Notes: a model not told the origin generated them from the letters alone. A DNA stretch of 64,000 nt from Pseudomonas sp. HOU2 (GCF_040729435.1 NZ_CP160398.1:5561001-5625000), one strand, 5' to 3'. Counted from the stretch's first letter, positions 37,663-47,151 are shown. A program made the numbers and translations.

Positions 37663-38784
37663 TCAGTGGATTTCCTGCAGCTGCCCCAAACGGCTGCGGG
37701 TGCGGGCCAGGTCGATGGCATTGCCGCCAAGCGCCTCGCGCAGTGGCAAGCGGCTGAGCAGGGTCAGGTGTTTGTCCTGGTCGTAGAGCACGTCGATCAG
37801 GTTGATGAAGCGCTGTTGCGCGGCGATCGGGCACTCTCCCAGTTCCGGCAGATCATCGATGATCCAGTGATCGAAACGTCGACACAGCTCCAGATAATCC
37901 ATGACCGCTGTTGGTTGCTCACACACATCGTTGAAGGTGAAACCGACGGTGCGGCCTTCGCACAGCCGTGCCTGCAAGTGCCGGATGCCCACCGGCAAGG
38001 CAATCGCCGGCGCGTCCTGCGCGGGCAGGTTCAAGGCCTGGCGCTGGGTCGCGGTGGCCGGCCACACATAGTGGCCCTGGGTGAATAACTGATGCGCATG
38101 GTTGCTCGCCTGGCTGCGGTAATCGTGCGGGCCGCCGACCTCCATCACTTGCATGCGGGCGTTGATCAATTCGATCACCGGTTTGAAGCGCGCGTGATAG
38201 AGCGGGTTGGGCAGCAAGCCTTCCGGCGGATAGTTGGAGGTCACCAGCAACAGGATGCCGCGCTGGAACAAGGCCTTGAACAGGCGGGTGATGAGCATCG
38301 CATCGCCGATGTCATGCACATGAAATTCGTCGAAACACAGTACCCGGCAGTCGTTTAGCAGCTCATCGAGCGTGACGGCGAGGGCGTCGTCCTGTTCGCG
38401 ATGCTCGAACATGCCCTGATGCAGGCGGGCGAAAAACGCATGGAAATGCACGCGCTGCTTCTGCGCGGTGGGCAGTGCCTGGAAAAAACCGTCGAGCAGC
38501 CAGCTCTTGCCACGTCCGACCGCACCATGCAGGTACAGGCTCGGCGGCGTTTGCGGCCTGGCGCCGAACAACAGGCTGGCCTGCTGCGCCATGCAATCAA
38601 TCACCCGCTGCTGGCTGTGGCTGAGGGTGTAACCCTGGCCCTGAGCCTTGTGCCGGAAATAGTCGCGGATCGACTGGGCATTCGCGTCATGCCCGGCATG
38701 CGCTGGCCGACCCTTGGCGAACCAGCGGCGCAGCGCCGACCAGCGTAGGGTCAGTGGCGATCGTTTGGGCGCTCGAGAGGGCAC
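37663..38784 (-). CDS. zapE: ZapE/AFG1-like cell division ATPase
   Basis: The 373-residue P-loop ATPase starts with GTG. Walker A is GAVGRGKSW, Walker B is VLCFDEFHV and the sensor is VTSNYPPEGLLPN, all of the AFG1 family. ZapE associates with FtsZ under stress. The N-terminus has an unusual Arg-rich extension (SRAPKRSPLTLRWSALRR). Pseudomonas also has a ZapE elsewhere, so this may be a second, divergent paralogue. Confidence 0.82.
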   Translation of the reverse strand: MPSRAPKRSPLTLRWSALRRWFAKGRPAHAGHDANAQSIRDYFRHKAQGQGYTLSHSQQRVIDCMAQQASLLFGARPQTPPSLYLHGAVGRGKSWLLDGFFQALPTAQKQRVHFHAFFARLHQGMFEHREQDDALAVTLDELLNDCRVLCFDEFHVHDIGDAMLITRLFKALFQRGILLLVTSNYPPEGLLPNPLYHARFKPVIELINARMQVMEVGGPHDYRSQASNHAHQLFTQGHYVWPATATQRQALNLPAQDAPAIALPVGIRHLQARLCEGRTVGFTFNDVCEQPTAVMDYLELCRRFDHWIIDDLPELGECPIAAQQRFINLIDVLYDQDKHLTLLSRLPLREALGGNAIDLARTRSRLGQLQEIH

Positions 38785-39071
38785 AGTGCAGTCACTCCGT
38801 GTTCATCAGACCGGCGCCCGGACGCGCGGCGCCGTAGTGTAACCAGAGGCTGCGCCCGGCTTCCATCGCGGCTCGTCGACTGTGGGCGATCACTGAACAG
38901 ATTTGTGCGGGACGTACAGCTATTTTCAGCGATGTAATTCGTCGTGTTGCCAAACTTTCGAAACATATCCCGGCAGATCCATGGATCGAATCGACTGGCG
39001 GAATCGTCGACCGTTGCTAACCTGAAACACAGTAACGTCATCCAGGATGTTCCCTCACAAGGAATGGGACA
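38785..39071. other. Intergenic region, probable pilus operon promoter
   Basis: No gene is seen in this 287-base stretch between the divergent zapE-like gene and the pilus operon. The last 30 bases hold AAGGAATGGGAC, the ribosome site of the first pilin. No clear sigma-70 promoter can be named. Confidence 0.4.
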
Positions 39072-39593
39072 GTGATTGTACGTGTGGTGATGGGCCTGCT
39101 CGGGGTGCTGGGGGCCTCGGTGCATGCGGCGGATTTTCAGGTCGAAGTCCGCGTTGACGTGCAGCGTGGCTGCCAACTGATCGGCCAGCAGCGCGAGGCG
39201 GGTATCGAACAACTGGGTGTGCTGGATTTCGGCAGTACTGCGCGCCTCGATGATCCGGCCGGACCACTGGGTGCGGCACTGACCAACCAGCGCTTGCCGC
39301 GCCTGGAGTGCAACCCCGACACGCCGTATCAGCTGCGGGTCGACGGTGGCCTGCATGGCGGCGTTGGTGAGGTTCGCTACATGGCGGGGGCTGCGGGAAG
39401 CCAGCCGATTCCCTATCGGCTGTATCAGGACGCGGCGCGCCGGGTGCCGCTGGTGGTGGACGTGCCGGTCAGCGGCCGGGTGCCGGACACCGGCACGGTG
39501 GAGCTGCCGCTGTATGCACGGATCGAGCGTCTGGCGCAGGTGCCGCAGGTCAGCCGCTATTCGGATCTGGTGAAAGTCACCGTGACCTGGTGA
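39072..39593 (+). CDS. Spore coat U-domain pilin-like subunit 1 (Csu-type pilus)
   Basis: The 173-residue protein starts with GTG and has a signal peptide cleaved after ASVHA. The secreted domain has the spore coat U (SCPU) pattern: a first Cys (RGCQLIG), LGVLDFGST, a second Cys, PYRLYQDAARR and a C-terminal donor-type strand LVKVTVTW. It is probably a pilus subunit, the first of four in an archaic chaperone-usher operon. Which is the main shaft subunit cannot be told from sequence. Confidence 0.85.
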   Translation: MIVRVVMGLLGVLGASVHAADFQVEVRVDVQRGCQLIGQQREAGIEQLGVLDFGSTARLDDPAGPLGAALTNQRLPRLECNPDTPYQLRVDGGLHGGVGEVRYMAGAAGSQPIPYRLYQDAARRVPLVVDVPVSGRVPDTGTVELPLYARIERLAQVPQVSRYSDLVKVTVTW

Positions 39594-39698
39594 GTGCAGG
39601 ATTTCAGGCAATTCGCTGGAGGCGGATTGCGCAGGGAAGGGGCGTTCGATGACGAACGCAAGGTACGCAGACATCCTCAAGGAGCAGGGACGGACGCA

Positions 39699-40232
39699 AT
39701 GACAGGCAAGCACTGGATGGTCATCGCCACGGGTACGCTGCTGTTGCTCGCTGACGACGCACAGGCGGCAATCAGCGGGCAGATCAATGCGCGGCTGATC
39801 CTGATCGCCGGGTGCGAAGTCACCAACAGCGCCACCCCGGCGATCCCGGTGAGCAATCTGGGCACCCTCGATTTCGGTCAGCAGGGGCCGACCTGGAACG
39901 CGCCGATCAAGGCCAGTCTCGACGGCGACAGCAGCGGCAAGCTGAATGTCGCCTGCAATCCTTCGGTCACTGGTTTCACCGTCACCATCGATGGCGGCAG
40001 CCACGGTGACGGCACCACCCGCCGCCTGAGCAACGGGCGCCAGACCCTGCCTTATCAACTCTTTCTGGATGCCTCCGGCAGCCAGCGCTACAGCATTGGT
40101 CAACAACACAATTTCGCTGTCACCAGCGGTGCGCAAATACCGATTCCGGTGTTTGGCACGGTGGTGGCGAATACCCGCGCGGTACCGGCAGGTGTCTATA
40201 CCGACACGCTGACGGTGACGCTCGACTGGTAA
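39699..40232 (+). CDS. Spore coat U-domain pilin-like subunit 2
   Basis: The 177-residue subunit starts at ATG 39699 after AAGGAGCAGGGA. It has a signal peptide (WMVIATGTLLLLADDAQA) and an SCPU domain with two Cys (AGCEV and VACNPS), NLGTLDFG, LPYQLFLDASGSQRY, and a C-terminal YTDTLTVTLDW. The 105-base gap after the previous gene has no other feature. Confidence 0.88.
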   Translation: MTGKHWMVIATGTLLLLADDAQAAISGQINARLILIAGCEVTNSATPAIPVSNLGTLDFGQQGPTWNAPIKASLDGDSSGKLNVACNPSVTGFTVTIDGGSHGDGTTRRLSNGRQTLPYQLFLDASGSQRYSIGQQHNFAVTSGAQIPIPVFGTVVANTRAVPAGVYTDTLTVTLDW

Positions 40233-40252
40233 CCCCGTAGAGGACGGACACC

Positions 40253-40789
40253 ATGCGTACGTATGCATCAAGGATAGGTTTGTCGTTGCTCGGCCTGACG
40301 CTGGTTTCCAGTGCTCACGCCGCCACCACGGTCACCGGCCAGATCACCGCCAGTCTGACTCTGATCAGCAGCTGTCAGGTCAATGGCGCCGGCGGCTCCA
40401 CGGGGCTGAACTTCGGTGCGCTGAACTTCGGTACCGCCAACAGTCTGTTCACCACCGCCAGCGGGCAAGTGCTCGGCGGTGGCGGCGGGGCGTTGTCGAT
40501 ACTCTGTTCCAGCGGCACGACCCCGGTGGTCAAAGTGCGCGCCGGTGCTCACGACGGGCAGTCGCCGGGCGGCGCTCGTGCACTGTACGACGGTGTCGCC
40601 AACTACGTGCCGTACGATTTCTACACCGATGCCGGGCATTCACAGCTGCTGCCGATCGACGGCACGATCAACCTGGCGACCAGCACTGGCGTGGCGCAGA
40701 CGGTGAATATCTACGGTCAGGCGGTGGGCAAGGCCGGGCTGCCGGCCGGGACTTACACCGACACCGTCGCTGTCGAACTGACGTTCTGA
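40253..40789 (+). CDS. Spore coat U-domain pilin-like subunit 3
   Basis: The 178-residue subunit has a signal peptide ending SSAHA and an SCPU domain (SSCQVNG, GALNFGTAN, VPYDFYTDAGHSQLLPI, TYTDTVAVELTF). It is translated just after subunit 2 (20-base gap, GAGGAC ribosome site). It is rich in Gly and Thr, as expected of a shaft subunit. Confidence 0.88.
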   Translation: MRTYASRIGLSLLGLTLVSSAHAATTVTGQITASLTLISSCQVNGAGGSTGLNFGALNFGTANSLFTTASGQVLGGGGGALSILCSSGTTPVVKVRAGAHDGQSPGGARALYDGVANYVPYDFYTDAGHSQLLPIDGTINLATSTGVAQTVNIYGQAVGKAGLPAGTYTDTVAVELTF

Positions 40790-40793
40790 TGCC

Positions 40794-41294
40794 ATGCGCC
40801 GCCAGGGCTGTGCCGCGCTGCTCCTGCTCTGTGCGGGCAGTGTGCCGCTGCCGCTGGGGGCGGCGACCAGCCAGAGCTTCCAGGTCAGCGCGACCATCAC
40901 GCCGGGGTGTCTGGTAGTTGGCGGGGTGTCGAATTACGGCGGGCTGAATTTCGGCTCGCGCTCGGCCCTCGCGACGGGAACGGTGCAAGTGGCATTGACC
41001 GGCGGCGTGCAGCTGCAATGCACCCCCGGGGTGACCTTGAACATGAGCGTCGATGGCGGCCAGTACAACAGCAGCGGTCGGCATATGCAGATCAACAGCG
41101 GCAGTGCGCGGGTGGCGTATGCGCTGTTTCGCGATGCGGCGTACAGCCAGAGCCTGGGCATCGGTCAGAGCGTGGCGGTGGCCTATAGCGATGCGAACAA
41201 CATCAGCCTGCCGATTTACGGCCAGGTGCAATTGCCGGGCAATCAGCCTGGGGGGACGTACAGCGACGTGTTGCAGGTGCAGCTGTCGTGGTAA
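40794..41294 (+). CDS. Spore coat U-domain pilin-like subunit 4
   Basis: The 166-residue subunit begins 4 bases after subunit 3 ends, so translation is coupled. A signal peptide precedes ATSQSF. The SCPU domain has GCLVVGG, GGLNFGSRS, CTPGVTLNMSVDGG, VAYALFRDAAYSQSL and the final strand YSDVLQVQLSW. Confidence 0.88.
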   Translation: MRRQGCAALLLLCAGSVPLPLGAATSQSFQVSATITPGCLVVGGVSNYGGLNFGSRSALATGTVQVALTGGVQLQCTPGVTLNMSVDGGQYNSSGRHMQINSGSARVAYALFRDAAYSQSLGIGQSVAVAYSDANNISLPIYGQVQLPGNQPGGTYSDVLQVQLSW

Positions 41295-41328
41295 AGCGAC
41301 ATTTGAATGGCCGACAAGGAGCAGGTTC

Positions 41329-42117
41329 ATGGGGGCAGTTACGTCTGGACATTCGTTGTTGCAGGGCGCGTTGCTGGCGCTGGTCATGCTCGGGGCCGGC
41401 CATGCGCAGGCCGCCAGTTCGGTGCTGATCTGGCCGATCGATCCGGTGCTGGAGGCCGATCAACAGGCCAGTGCGCTGTGGCTGGAAAACCGTGGCACGG
41501 AAACCGCCAACCTGCAGATCCGTGTGTTCGGCTGGAGCCAGAGCGGTTTTGCAGAGCAATACCAGAATCAGCGCGACGTGATCGGCAGCCCGCCGGTAGC
41601 GAAGATCGAGCCAGGGCAAAAGCAACTGGTGCGTCTGACCCGGACCAAGGATGTGCCGCCGGGGCAGGAGCTGGCCTACCGGATCATCATCGACGAAATC
41701 CCTTCCGCCCAGCCGCCGGCTGCCGAGGGCGGCAAGACCGCCGCCGCGATCCGCTTCCAGATGCGCTATTCGGTGCCCTTGTTTGCCTACGGCGCGGGGC
41801 TGTGGAGCAAGGAAGACAGCAGCCGCCCGCGTGATCCCAAAGGTATCGGTGTGCCGCAACTGAGCTGGCGCACGGTGACGGTGGACGGCCGGCCGTATGT
41901 CGAGGTGCGCAATCAGGGCGCGGTGCATGCGCGGCTCACCGACGTGGCGATCAAACAGGGCGGACAGAACAAACCATTGGCCGAAGGCTTGCTGGGTTAC
42001 GTGTTGCCGGGGGCGGTGATGCGCTGGCCGGCACCGGGGCCGTTGGCCAGTGAGTCGGCGTTGCAGGTGCGGGTCAATGGCGGGGCGCAGGTGCAGAACA
42101 TTGCGCCGGGACGCTGA
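41329..42117 (+). CDS. Periplasmic pilus chaperone (CsuC-like)
   Basis: The 262-residue protein starts at ATG 41329, with AAGGAGCAGG upstream, and has a signal peptide ending GHAQA. It is a two-domain immunoglobulin-like chaperone: SSVLIWPIDPVLEADQQASALWLENRG, then LVRLTRTKDVPPGQELAYRIIIDEIP, the usual basic cleft region. It caps pilin subunits in the periplasm and hands them to the usher. A REP pair separates it from the usher gene. Confidence 0.92.
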   Translation: MGAVTSGHSLLQGALLALVMLGAGHAQAASSVLIWPIDPVLEADQQASALWLENRGTETANLQIRVFGWSQSGFAEQYQNQRDVIGSPPVAKIEPGQKQLVRLTRTKDVPPGQELAYRIIIDEIPSAQPPAAEGGKTAAAIRFQMRYSVPLFAYGAGLWSKEDSSRPRDPKGIGVPQLSWRTVTVDGRPYVEVRNQGAVHARLTDVAIKQGGQNKPLAEGLLGYVLPGAVMRWPAPGPLASESALQVRVNGGAQVQNIAPGR

Positions 42118-42143
42118 ACCAAGACCCTGTGTTGAGTGGATTA

Positions 42144-42278
42144 CTGTGGCGAGGGAGCTTGCTCCCGCCGGGTTGCGAAGCAGCCCCAAGTCAGGCGAGC
42201 ACGCAGTGTCAGGTAGCCCGCTTAAACAGATCTAACGACGGCTGCGCCGCCGAGCGGGAGCAAGCTCCCTCGCCACAA
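42144..42278. repeat. REP pair inside the pilus operon
   Basis: Inverted GTGGCGAGGGAGCTTGCTC copies lie between the chaperone and usher genes. They could reduce expression of the usher relative to the subunits. Confidence 0.82.
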
Positions 42279-42375
42279 TGATTGCGTCAGGTCGTCAAAA
42301 TTCCAGAGAAAGATAACTGGCTTTGGCAAGAGTGGCATCAGGAGGATCAAGTCCATTGACGGACGTAAAGCGTGT

Positions 42376-44733
42376 ATGAGCCCGGGATGGGCTCGTCGTA
42401 TTCAGCGTCCGTTGTGGCTCATGACCGGCGCGTGGTGCCTGATGTTCGTGCAACCATCTGAGGCCGGCGAACTGCCGCCGCCGCCCAGCGGCATGGAGGC
42501 TGTGAGTGATGCACAGTTGTTTCTGGAACTGGTGGTCAATCAGATGAACACCGGGCGGGTGGTGGCGGTGCAGCAGCGTAACGGGCATCTGTTTCTGCCG
42601 GCCAGTGCACTGCGCGAAACCGGAATGAAATTGCCCGAGGGCAGCGCTGACGAAGTCGATCTCGACGGTTTGCCGGGACTGCACAGCGAATACGACAGTG
42701 TCGGCCAGCGTCTGCTGCTGGATGTACCACCGCAGTGGTTGCCGGACCAGTTCATCGGCAACCGCGAGAACTATCCACGCACCCCGGCGCTGAGCAGTTT
42801 CGGCGCGTTGTTCAACTACGACTTGTACCTCAACGACACTGACGATGCCGGCACTTATCTGGCGGCCTGGAATGAGCTGCGGCTGTTCGACAGCTGGGGC
42901 ACGTTGTCCAATACCGGGCAGTACCGGCGCACCTTGTCCGGGGATTCGGTCAGCACGCTCGACAACGGTTACCTGCGCTACGACACCACCTGGCGTTACT
43001 CCGATGACGAGCGAATGCTCACCTACGAAGGCGGGGACGTGATCAGCGGCGCCTTGCCTTGGAGCAACTCGGTGCGTCTGGGCGGCGTGCAATTTTCACG
43101 GGATTTTGCCGTGCGTCCGGATCTGGTCACCTATCCGTTGCCGCAGTTCGCCGGCGAGGCCGCGGTGCCGTCGTCGGTGGATCTGTTCATCAACGGCTAC
43201 AAGTCGAGCAGCACCGACCTGCAACCGGGGCCGTATACCCTGACCAATATTCCCTTCATCAACGGCGCCGGGGAGGCCGTGGTAGTGACCACTGATGCAT
43301 TGGGGCGGCAGGTGTCGACCACGGTGCCGTTCTATGTCACCAGCAGTCTGCTGCAAAAAGGCCTGAGTGATTTCTCGGTGGCGGCCGGTACGTTGCGCCG
43401 CGATTACGGCTTGAAGGACTTCAGCTATGGCCCTGGCGTGACTTCCGGCAGCCTGCGCTACGGTGTCAGCGACAGCTTCACCCTGGAAAGCCACGCCGAA
43501 GCGGCTGACTCGCTGAGCCTCGGCGGCATCGGCGGCAATTTGCGTCTGGGCAATTTCGGTGTACTCAACAGCGCCATCAGTCAGAGCCGATTCGACGGCG
43601 ACGGCGGCGAGCAGTTGAGCCTCGGTTATCAGTACAGCAGCCAGCGCTACAGCTTTTCCTGGCAGCGCCTGCAACGTCGCGACCAATACGCCGACCTGAG
43701 CGTGATCGACAGCCCTTACATCAGCCTCAGCCGGCGCAGCGAGCAGGCGACCCTGAGTGTCAACCTCGAGCGCTGGGGCAGCCTCGGTGCCGGTTATTTC
43801 GACGTGCGCGCGGCGGACGATTCGCGCACGCGTCTGCTCAACCTGAGCTGGAGCAAACCGCTGTGGCGCAACAGCAGCTTCTACCTGTCGGCCAACCGCG
43901 AGATCGGCGACAGCAACTGGGCAGTGCAGGCGCAACTGGTGATCCCGTTCGATCTGCGCGGCAGCCTGGCGATCAGCAGTGAACGCAGCAAAACCGGGCA
44001 GAGTCAGCAGCGGGTCAATTACAGCCGCTCGGTGCCGACCGAGGGCGGGGTCGGTTTCAATCTGGGTTACGCCAAGGGTGATGGTCCTGACTATCGCCAG
44101 GCCGACGTGACCTGGCGTATGCAGTCGGTGCAGTTGCAGGCCGGGGTCTACGGCACGTCCGAGGCCGAGACCCGTTGGGCCGATGCCAGTGGCTCGCTGG
44201 TGTGGATGGACCGCCAGGTGTTCGCCGCCAATCGCATCGACGACGCGTTTGTGGTGGTCAGCACCGAGGGTTTCGCCGATATTCCGGTGCGCTACGAAAA
44301 CCAGCAGGTCGGGCAGACCGATAAAAACGGCCACTTGCTGGTGCCGTGGAGCAGCGCGTACTACCGCGGCAAATACGAAATCGATCCGCTGAATCTGCCG
44401 GCCAACGTGCGCAGCCCCAACGTCGAACAACGCATCGCCGTGCGCCGTGGCAGCGGTTATTTGCTGGAGTTTCCTCTGACCCGGGTGATCGCCGCGAGCA
44501 TCGTGCTGGTGGATGCGCAGCAACGCGAACTGCCATTGGGCGCGGGCGTGCTGCACGAGCAGAGTGGGGCGCGCACGGTGGTCGGCTGGGACGGGCTGGT
44601 CTATCTGGAAAACCTGCAGGCGCAGAACTCGTTGCAGGTGACGCTGGCCGACGGCAAAACCTGCAAGACGCAATTCGAAGTGGATATGCAGCAAAGCCAG
44701 GTACCGCTGATCGGCCCGTTGGTGTGCCAATGA
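42376..44733 (+). CDS. Outer membrane pilus usher (CsuD-like)
   Basis: The 785-residue protein has a signal peptide ending near PSEAG. An N-terminal domain, a large beta-barrel (about residues 130-640 with many aromatic-ended strands), an internal plug and a C-terminal domain (ANRIDDAFVVVSTEGFADIPVRYENQQVG) fit FimD/PapC-type ushers. It is shorter than classical ushers (about 830-870 aa), as in the archaic clade. It overlaps the next gene by 4 bases (ATGA). Confidence 0.93.
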   Translation: MSPGWARRIQRPLWLMTGAWCLMFVQPSEAGELPPPPSGMEAVSDAQLFLELVVNQMNTGRVVAVQQRNGHLFLPASALRETGMKLPEGSADEVDLDGLPGLHSEYDSVGQRLLLDVPPQWLPDQFIGNRENYPRTPALSSFGALFNYDLYLNDTDDAGTYLAAWNELRLFDSWGTLSNTGQYRRTLSGDSVSTLDNGYLRYDTTWRYSDDERMLTYEGGDVISGALPWSNSVRLGGVQFSRDFAVRPDLVTYPLPQFAGEAAVPSSVDLFINGYKSSSTDLQPGPYTLTNIPFINGAGEAVVVTTDALGRQVSTTVPFYVTSSLLQKGLSDFSVAAGTLRRDYGLKDFSYGPGVTSGSLRYGVSDSFTLESHAEAADSLSLGGIGGNLRLGNFGVLNSAISQSRFDGDGGEQLSLGYQYSSQRYSFSWQRLQRRDQYADLSVIDSPYISLSRRSEQATLSVNLERWGSLGAGYFDVRAADDSRTRLLNLSWSKPLWRNSSFYLSANREIGDSNWAVQAQLVIPFDLRGSLAISSERSKTGQSQQRVNYSRSVPTEGGVGFNLGYAKGDGPDYRQADVTWRMQSVQLQAGVYGTSEAETRWADASGSLVWMDRQVFAANRIDDAFVVVSTEGFADIPVRYENQQVGQTDKNGHLLVPWSSAYYRGKYEIDPLNLPANVRSPNVEQRIAVRRGSGYLLEFPLTRVIAASIVLVDAQQRELPLGAGVLHEQSGARTVVGWDGLVYLENLQAQNSLQVTLADGKTCKTQFEVDMQQSQVPLIGPLVCQ

Positions 44734-45701
44734 GTGCGGCGCGGATCTGTCTGTGCCTGGCGTTGCTGCTGCCGGGGATGGCGCAGGCCTTGTGCTCGGT
44801 GGTCAGCACCACGCCGGCGGCGTTCGGTTCGATCAGTTCGATTGCCGTGCGCACCACGACGCAGCCCAGTTCCACGCTCAATGCAGGCTTGAGCTGCACC
44901 GGCTCACTGCTGTCATTGCTGACCAGCAACGATCATTTCTACGCCACCATCACCTCGACCCAGAGCGGCTTGCTCGGGCCGACGGGCGACGTCATTGGCT
45001 ACACAATCTACGCCAACAACAGCACCAGCTACCCGGTGACTCGCGGCACCGCCTATGACTTCGCGCGCAACGGCATCATCGACGCCTTGGGACTGCTCAA
45101 CGGTACCACCCCGAAAACCGTGCCGCTGTATCTGGGCACGACCATTGGCAGCAACGTCGCCGCCGGGATTTATACGGAAACCCTGAGCATTTTCTGGAAC
45201 TGGAATTACTGCTCCGGGATCGGTATCGGCAGTGTTTGTCTGGGGCGCGACATTAACAGCGGTACGGCGACGTTGACGGTGAACCTGACGGTGTCCAACG
45301 ACTGCACGATTACTGCGCCGAACATTGCCTTTGGCAGTGCACCGGTGATCAGCGCCTTTACCCCGGTGACCGGGCAGACCATCAATCTGGCCTGCACCAA
45401 GGGCAGCGCCTACACCGTCGGTTTGAGCGACGGGCAGAACCCGGTCAGTGTTGGCGGTCGGCGGCGGATGATTTCCGGGAGCAACTATCTGGCCTACGAC
45501 ATCTTCAAAAGTGCCGGCACCACCCGGTGGGGCAGCGTCGGCAGCGCGCGCCGGTCAAGCACCGATGCCGAGGTCAATCCGGGGAATGGCTTGGGTACGG
45601 GGAGCCAGATTTTCAATTACAACGCGAAGATCTACACCGACCAGACCACGCCGCCGGCGGGCACTTACCTGGACAATGTGGTGCTCGACGTAGGTTTCTG
45701 A
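44730..45701 (+). CDS. Two-domain spore coat U tip protein (CsuE-like)
   Basis: The 323-residue protein is translated from an ATG overlapping the usher stop codon. After a signal peptide (LCLALLLPGMAQA) it has two SCPU domains in tandem. The first (LCSVVSTTPAAFGSI) ends in a Trp- and Cys-containing stretch IFWNWNYCSG. The second (DCTITAPNIAFG) ends with YLDNVVLDVGF. Two domains and last position match the CsuE adhesin of Acinetobacter, which binds surfaces. The operon order of subunits, chaperone, usher, tip is the Csu order. Confidence 0.88.
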   Translation: MSAARICLCLALLLPGMAQALCSVVSTTPAAFGSISSIAVRTTTQPSSTLNAGLSCTGSLLSLLTSNDHFYATITSTQSGLLGPTGDVIGYTIYANNSTSYPVTRGTAYDFARNGIIDALGLLNGTTPKTVPLYLGTTIGSNVAAGIYTETLSIFWNWNYCSGIGIGSVCLGRDINSGTATLTVNLTVSNDCTITAPNIAFGSAPVISAFTPVTGQTINLACTKGSAYTVGLSDGQNPVSVGGRRRMISGSNYLAYDIFKSAGTTRWGSVGSARRSSTDAEVNPGNGLGTGSQIFNYNAKIYTDQTTPPAGTYLDNVVLDVGF

Positions 45702-45715
45702 CCCAACACAGTCCC

Positions 45716-45796
45716 CTGTAGGAGCTGCGGCACGCTGCGATCTTTTGACCTTGATGTTAAAAATCAAAAGATCGCAGCGTGCCGCAGCTCCTACAG
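45716..45796. repeat. REP-type inverted repeat, GTAGGAGCTGCGGCACGC class
   Basis: Two perfect arms of about 34 bases (CTGTAGGAGCTGCGGCACGC... ATCTTTTGA) and their complement surround a short centre. It probably ends both convergent transcripts. Confidence 0.85.
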
Positions 45797-45804
45797 TGGG
45801 GCTT

Positions 45805-46560
45805 TCAGAATTGCATTGATTGCTTCAGTTGTTTTGCCGCCGGCGAATCCGTCGGGCTGACCATCGCATAGTTGTACCCGTCACCGGACCAGTAATCGGC
45901 CTGCAGATCGCCGTCGCTGCGGCTACCGCGAGGCAGGAAGGTGTTCTTCGGCCCCGGTGGTCGCACATAGAAACTGACCTTATGGCCGCTGCGGTCCTCA
46001 TACATGACCATCGCCGCCGGGCCTTCGTCGGTGCTGAGCAGGCGGCCGCTGACCGGTTCGAAACCGGCGGATTTCAGATCCGGCAAGCGGCTGGCCTGGG
46101 TGAAATAACGGTCGAGCCAACGCTGCATATCGCCGTCAGTGTCGACCTTGTAGTCCGCCGGTAATATCCCTTGCTGGGCGATCAAACGATAGGCCTGCAA
46201 GGCGTCGGTCATCGGCAACATCGAAGACCTCACGAGGGTCATTTCCCGCGCCTGCCAGCCACTGAAACCGCCGATGCCGACCGCGATCAATAACACCGCC
46301 GCGCTGGCCAGGTGACGACGCGACTGACGCTTGAGGCGCTGGCGAATCAGCGCCGGATCGAGCTCCGGGTTGGCCGGTTGCTGCAACGCACCACCCAGGG
46401 CTGCGCGCAACAACTGGGCGTCGTGCTGCCAGGCGCGCACCTGCGCGGCGGCTTCCGGGTGAGTGGTCAGCCAGGTGTCGACCAGACGCCGGTCGGCTTC
46501 GTTGAGTTGGTGATCGACGTACGCGTGCAGGTCGCGCTCGCTGGGGGGCATGCTGATCAT
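45805..46560 (-). CDS. Anti-sigma factor, membrane-bound
   Basis: The 251-residue protein starts with an ATG that overlaps the sigma gene stop (ATGA). It has an N-terminal anti-sigma domain of about 75 residues (ERDLHAYVDHQLNEADRRLVDTWL) and one membrane helix at about residues 84-101 (LASAAVLLIAVGIGGF). A periplasmic domain of about 150 residues follows. This is the RseA/FecR-like arrangement for holding the ECF sigma factor at the membrane. Its tail includes the motif GYNYAMVSPTDSPAA. Confidence 0.87.
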   Translation of the reverse strand: MISMPPSERDLHAYVDHQLNEADRRLVDTWLTTHPEAAAQVRAWQHDAQLLRAALGGALQQPANPELDPALIRQRLKRQSRRHLASAAVLLIAVGIGGFSGWQAREMTLVRSSMLPMTDALQAYRLIAQQGILPADYKVDTDGDMQRWLDRYFTQASRLPDLKSAGFEPVSGRLLSTDEGPAAMVMYEDRSGHKVSFYVRPPGPKNTFLPRGSRSDGDLQADYWSGDGYNYAMVSPTDSPAAKQLKQSMQF

Positions 46561-47063
46561 TTGAGTATCCGCAAAGAAGGGCTGCTGATTTCGCCGTCGC
46601 TGAGTTGGCGCAAGGCCTGGCGGGCGCGGGACAGGCGCGACATCACGGTGCCGGTGGGGACGTCCAGAATTTCGGCGACTTCCTTGTAGCTCAGGCCTTC
46701 GACCGAGACCATCAGCAACAGCGCGCGTTGCTCGGTGGGCAGGCGATCGAAGGCTTGCAGGGTCGATTGGGCGATCACGGTGCGCTCGGTCGAGGGTTCG
46801 GCGTCGTCGCGACCGGTGAAGAATTCGAGCATCCGCGCATAACGACGGGAGCGTCGGTGGGCGTCGAGAAACTGCCGATAGAGGATCGCGAACAGCCACG
46901 CGCGCACGTCACCTTCGGCGCGTTTCGCACCCCAGCCGGACAGGGCCCGCTCGAGGCTGGCCTGCACCAGATCGTCGGCGCTGCTGCTGTTGCGGGTCAA
47001 CGACACGGCAAAGCGGCGCAATCTGGGAATGATTTCTCTCAACTGTTCGTCGAATTCGCTCAT
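46557..47063 (-). CDS. ECF-family RNA polymerase sigma factor
   Basis: The 168-residue protein has sigma region 2 (LRRFAVSLTRNSSSADDLVQASLERAL, DVRAWLFAILYRQFLDAHR) and region 4 (LPTEQRALLLMVSVEGLSYKEVAEILDVPTGTVMSRLSRARQAL), and lacks regions 1 and 3. It is transcribed with its anti-sigma gene and divergent from a peroxidase gene. The promoter motif GGAATAA-N14-CGTCT is present on both sides, so autoregulation and control of the peroxidase are expected. Confidence 0.92.
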   Translation of the reverse strand: MSEFDEQLREIIPRLRRFAVSLTRNSSSADDLVQASLERALSGWGAKRAEGDVRAWLFAILYRQFLDAHRRSRRYARMLEFFTGRDDAEPSTERTVIAQSTLQAFDRLPTEQRALLLMVSVEGLSYKEVAEILDVPTGTVMSRLSRARQALRQLSDGEISSPSLRILK

Positions 47064-47097
47064 GAATTTCTGCTAGTCACTACGCTGTGGACTAGGG

Positions 47098-47123
47098 AGA
47101 CGTCTGCCGTTCGAGGTTATTCC
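47098..47123 (-). promoter_or_regulatory. ECF-type promoter of the sigma gene
   Basis: On the minus strand GGAATAA (47123-47117) and CGTCT (47102-47098) are separated by exactly 14 bases, about 35 bases before the sigma start codon. The same pattern faces the other way at 47152-47177. Confidence 0.75.
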
Positions 47124-47151
47124 ACGTTCGGAAAAATAAATACCGGGCCAT

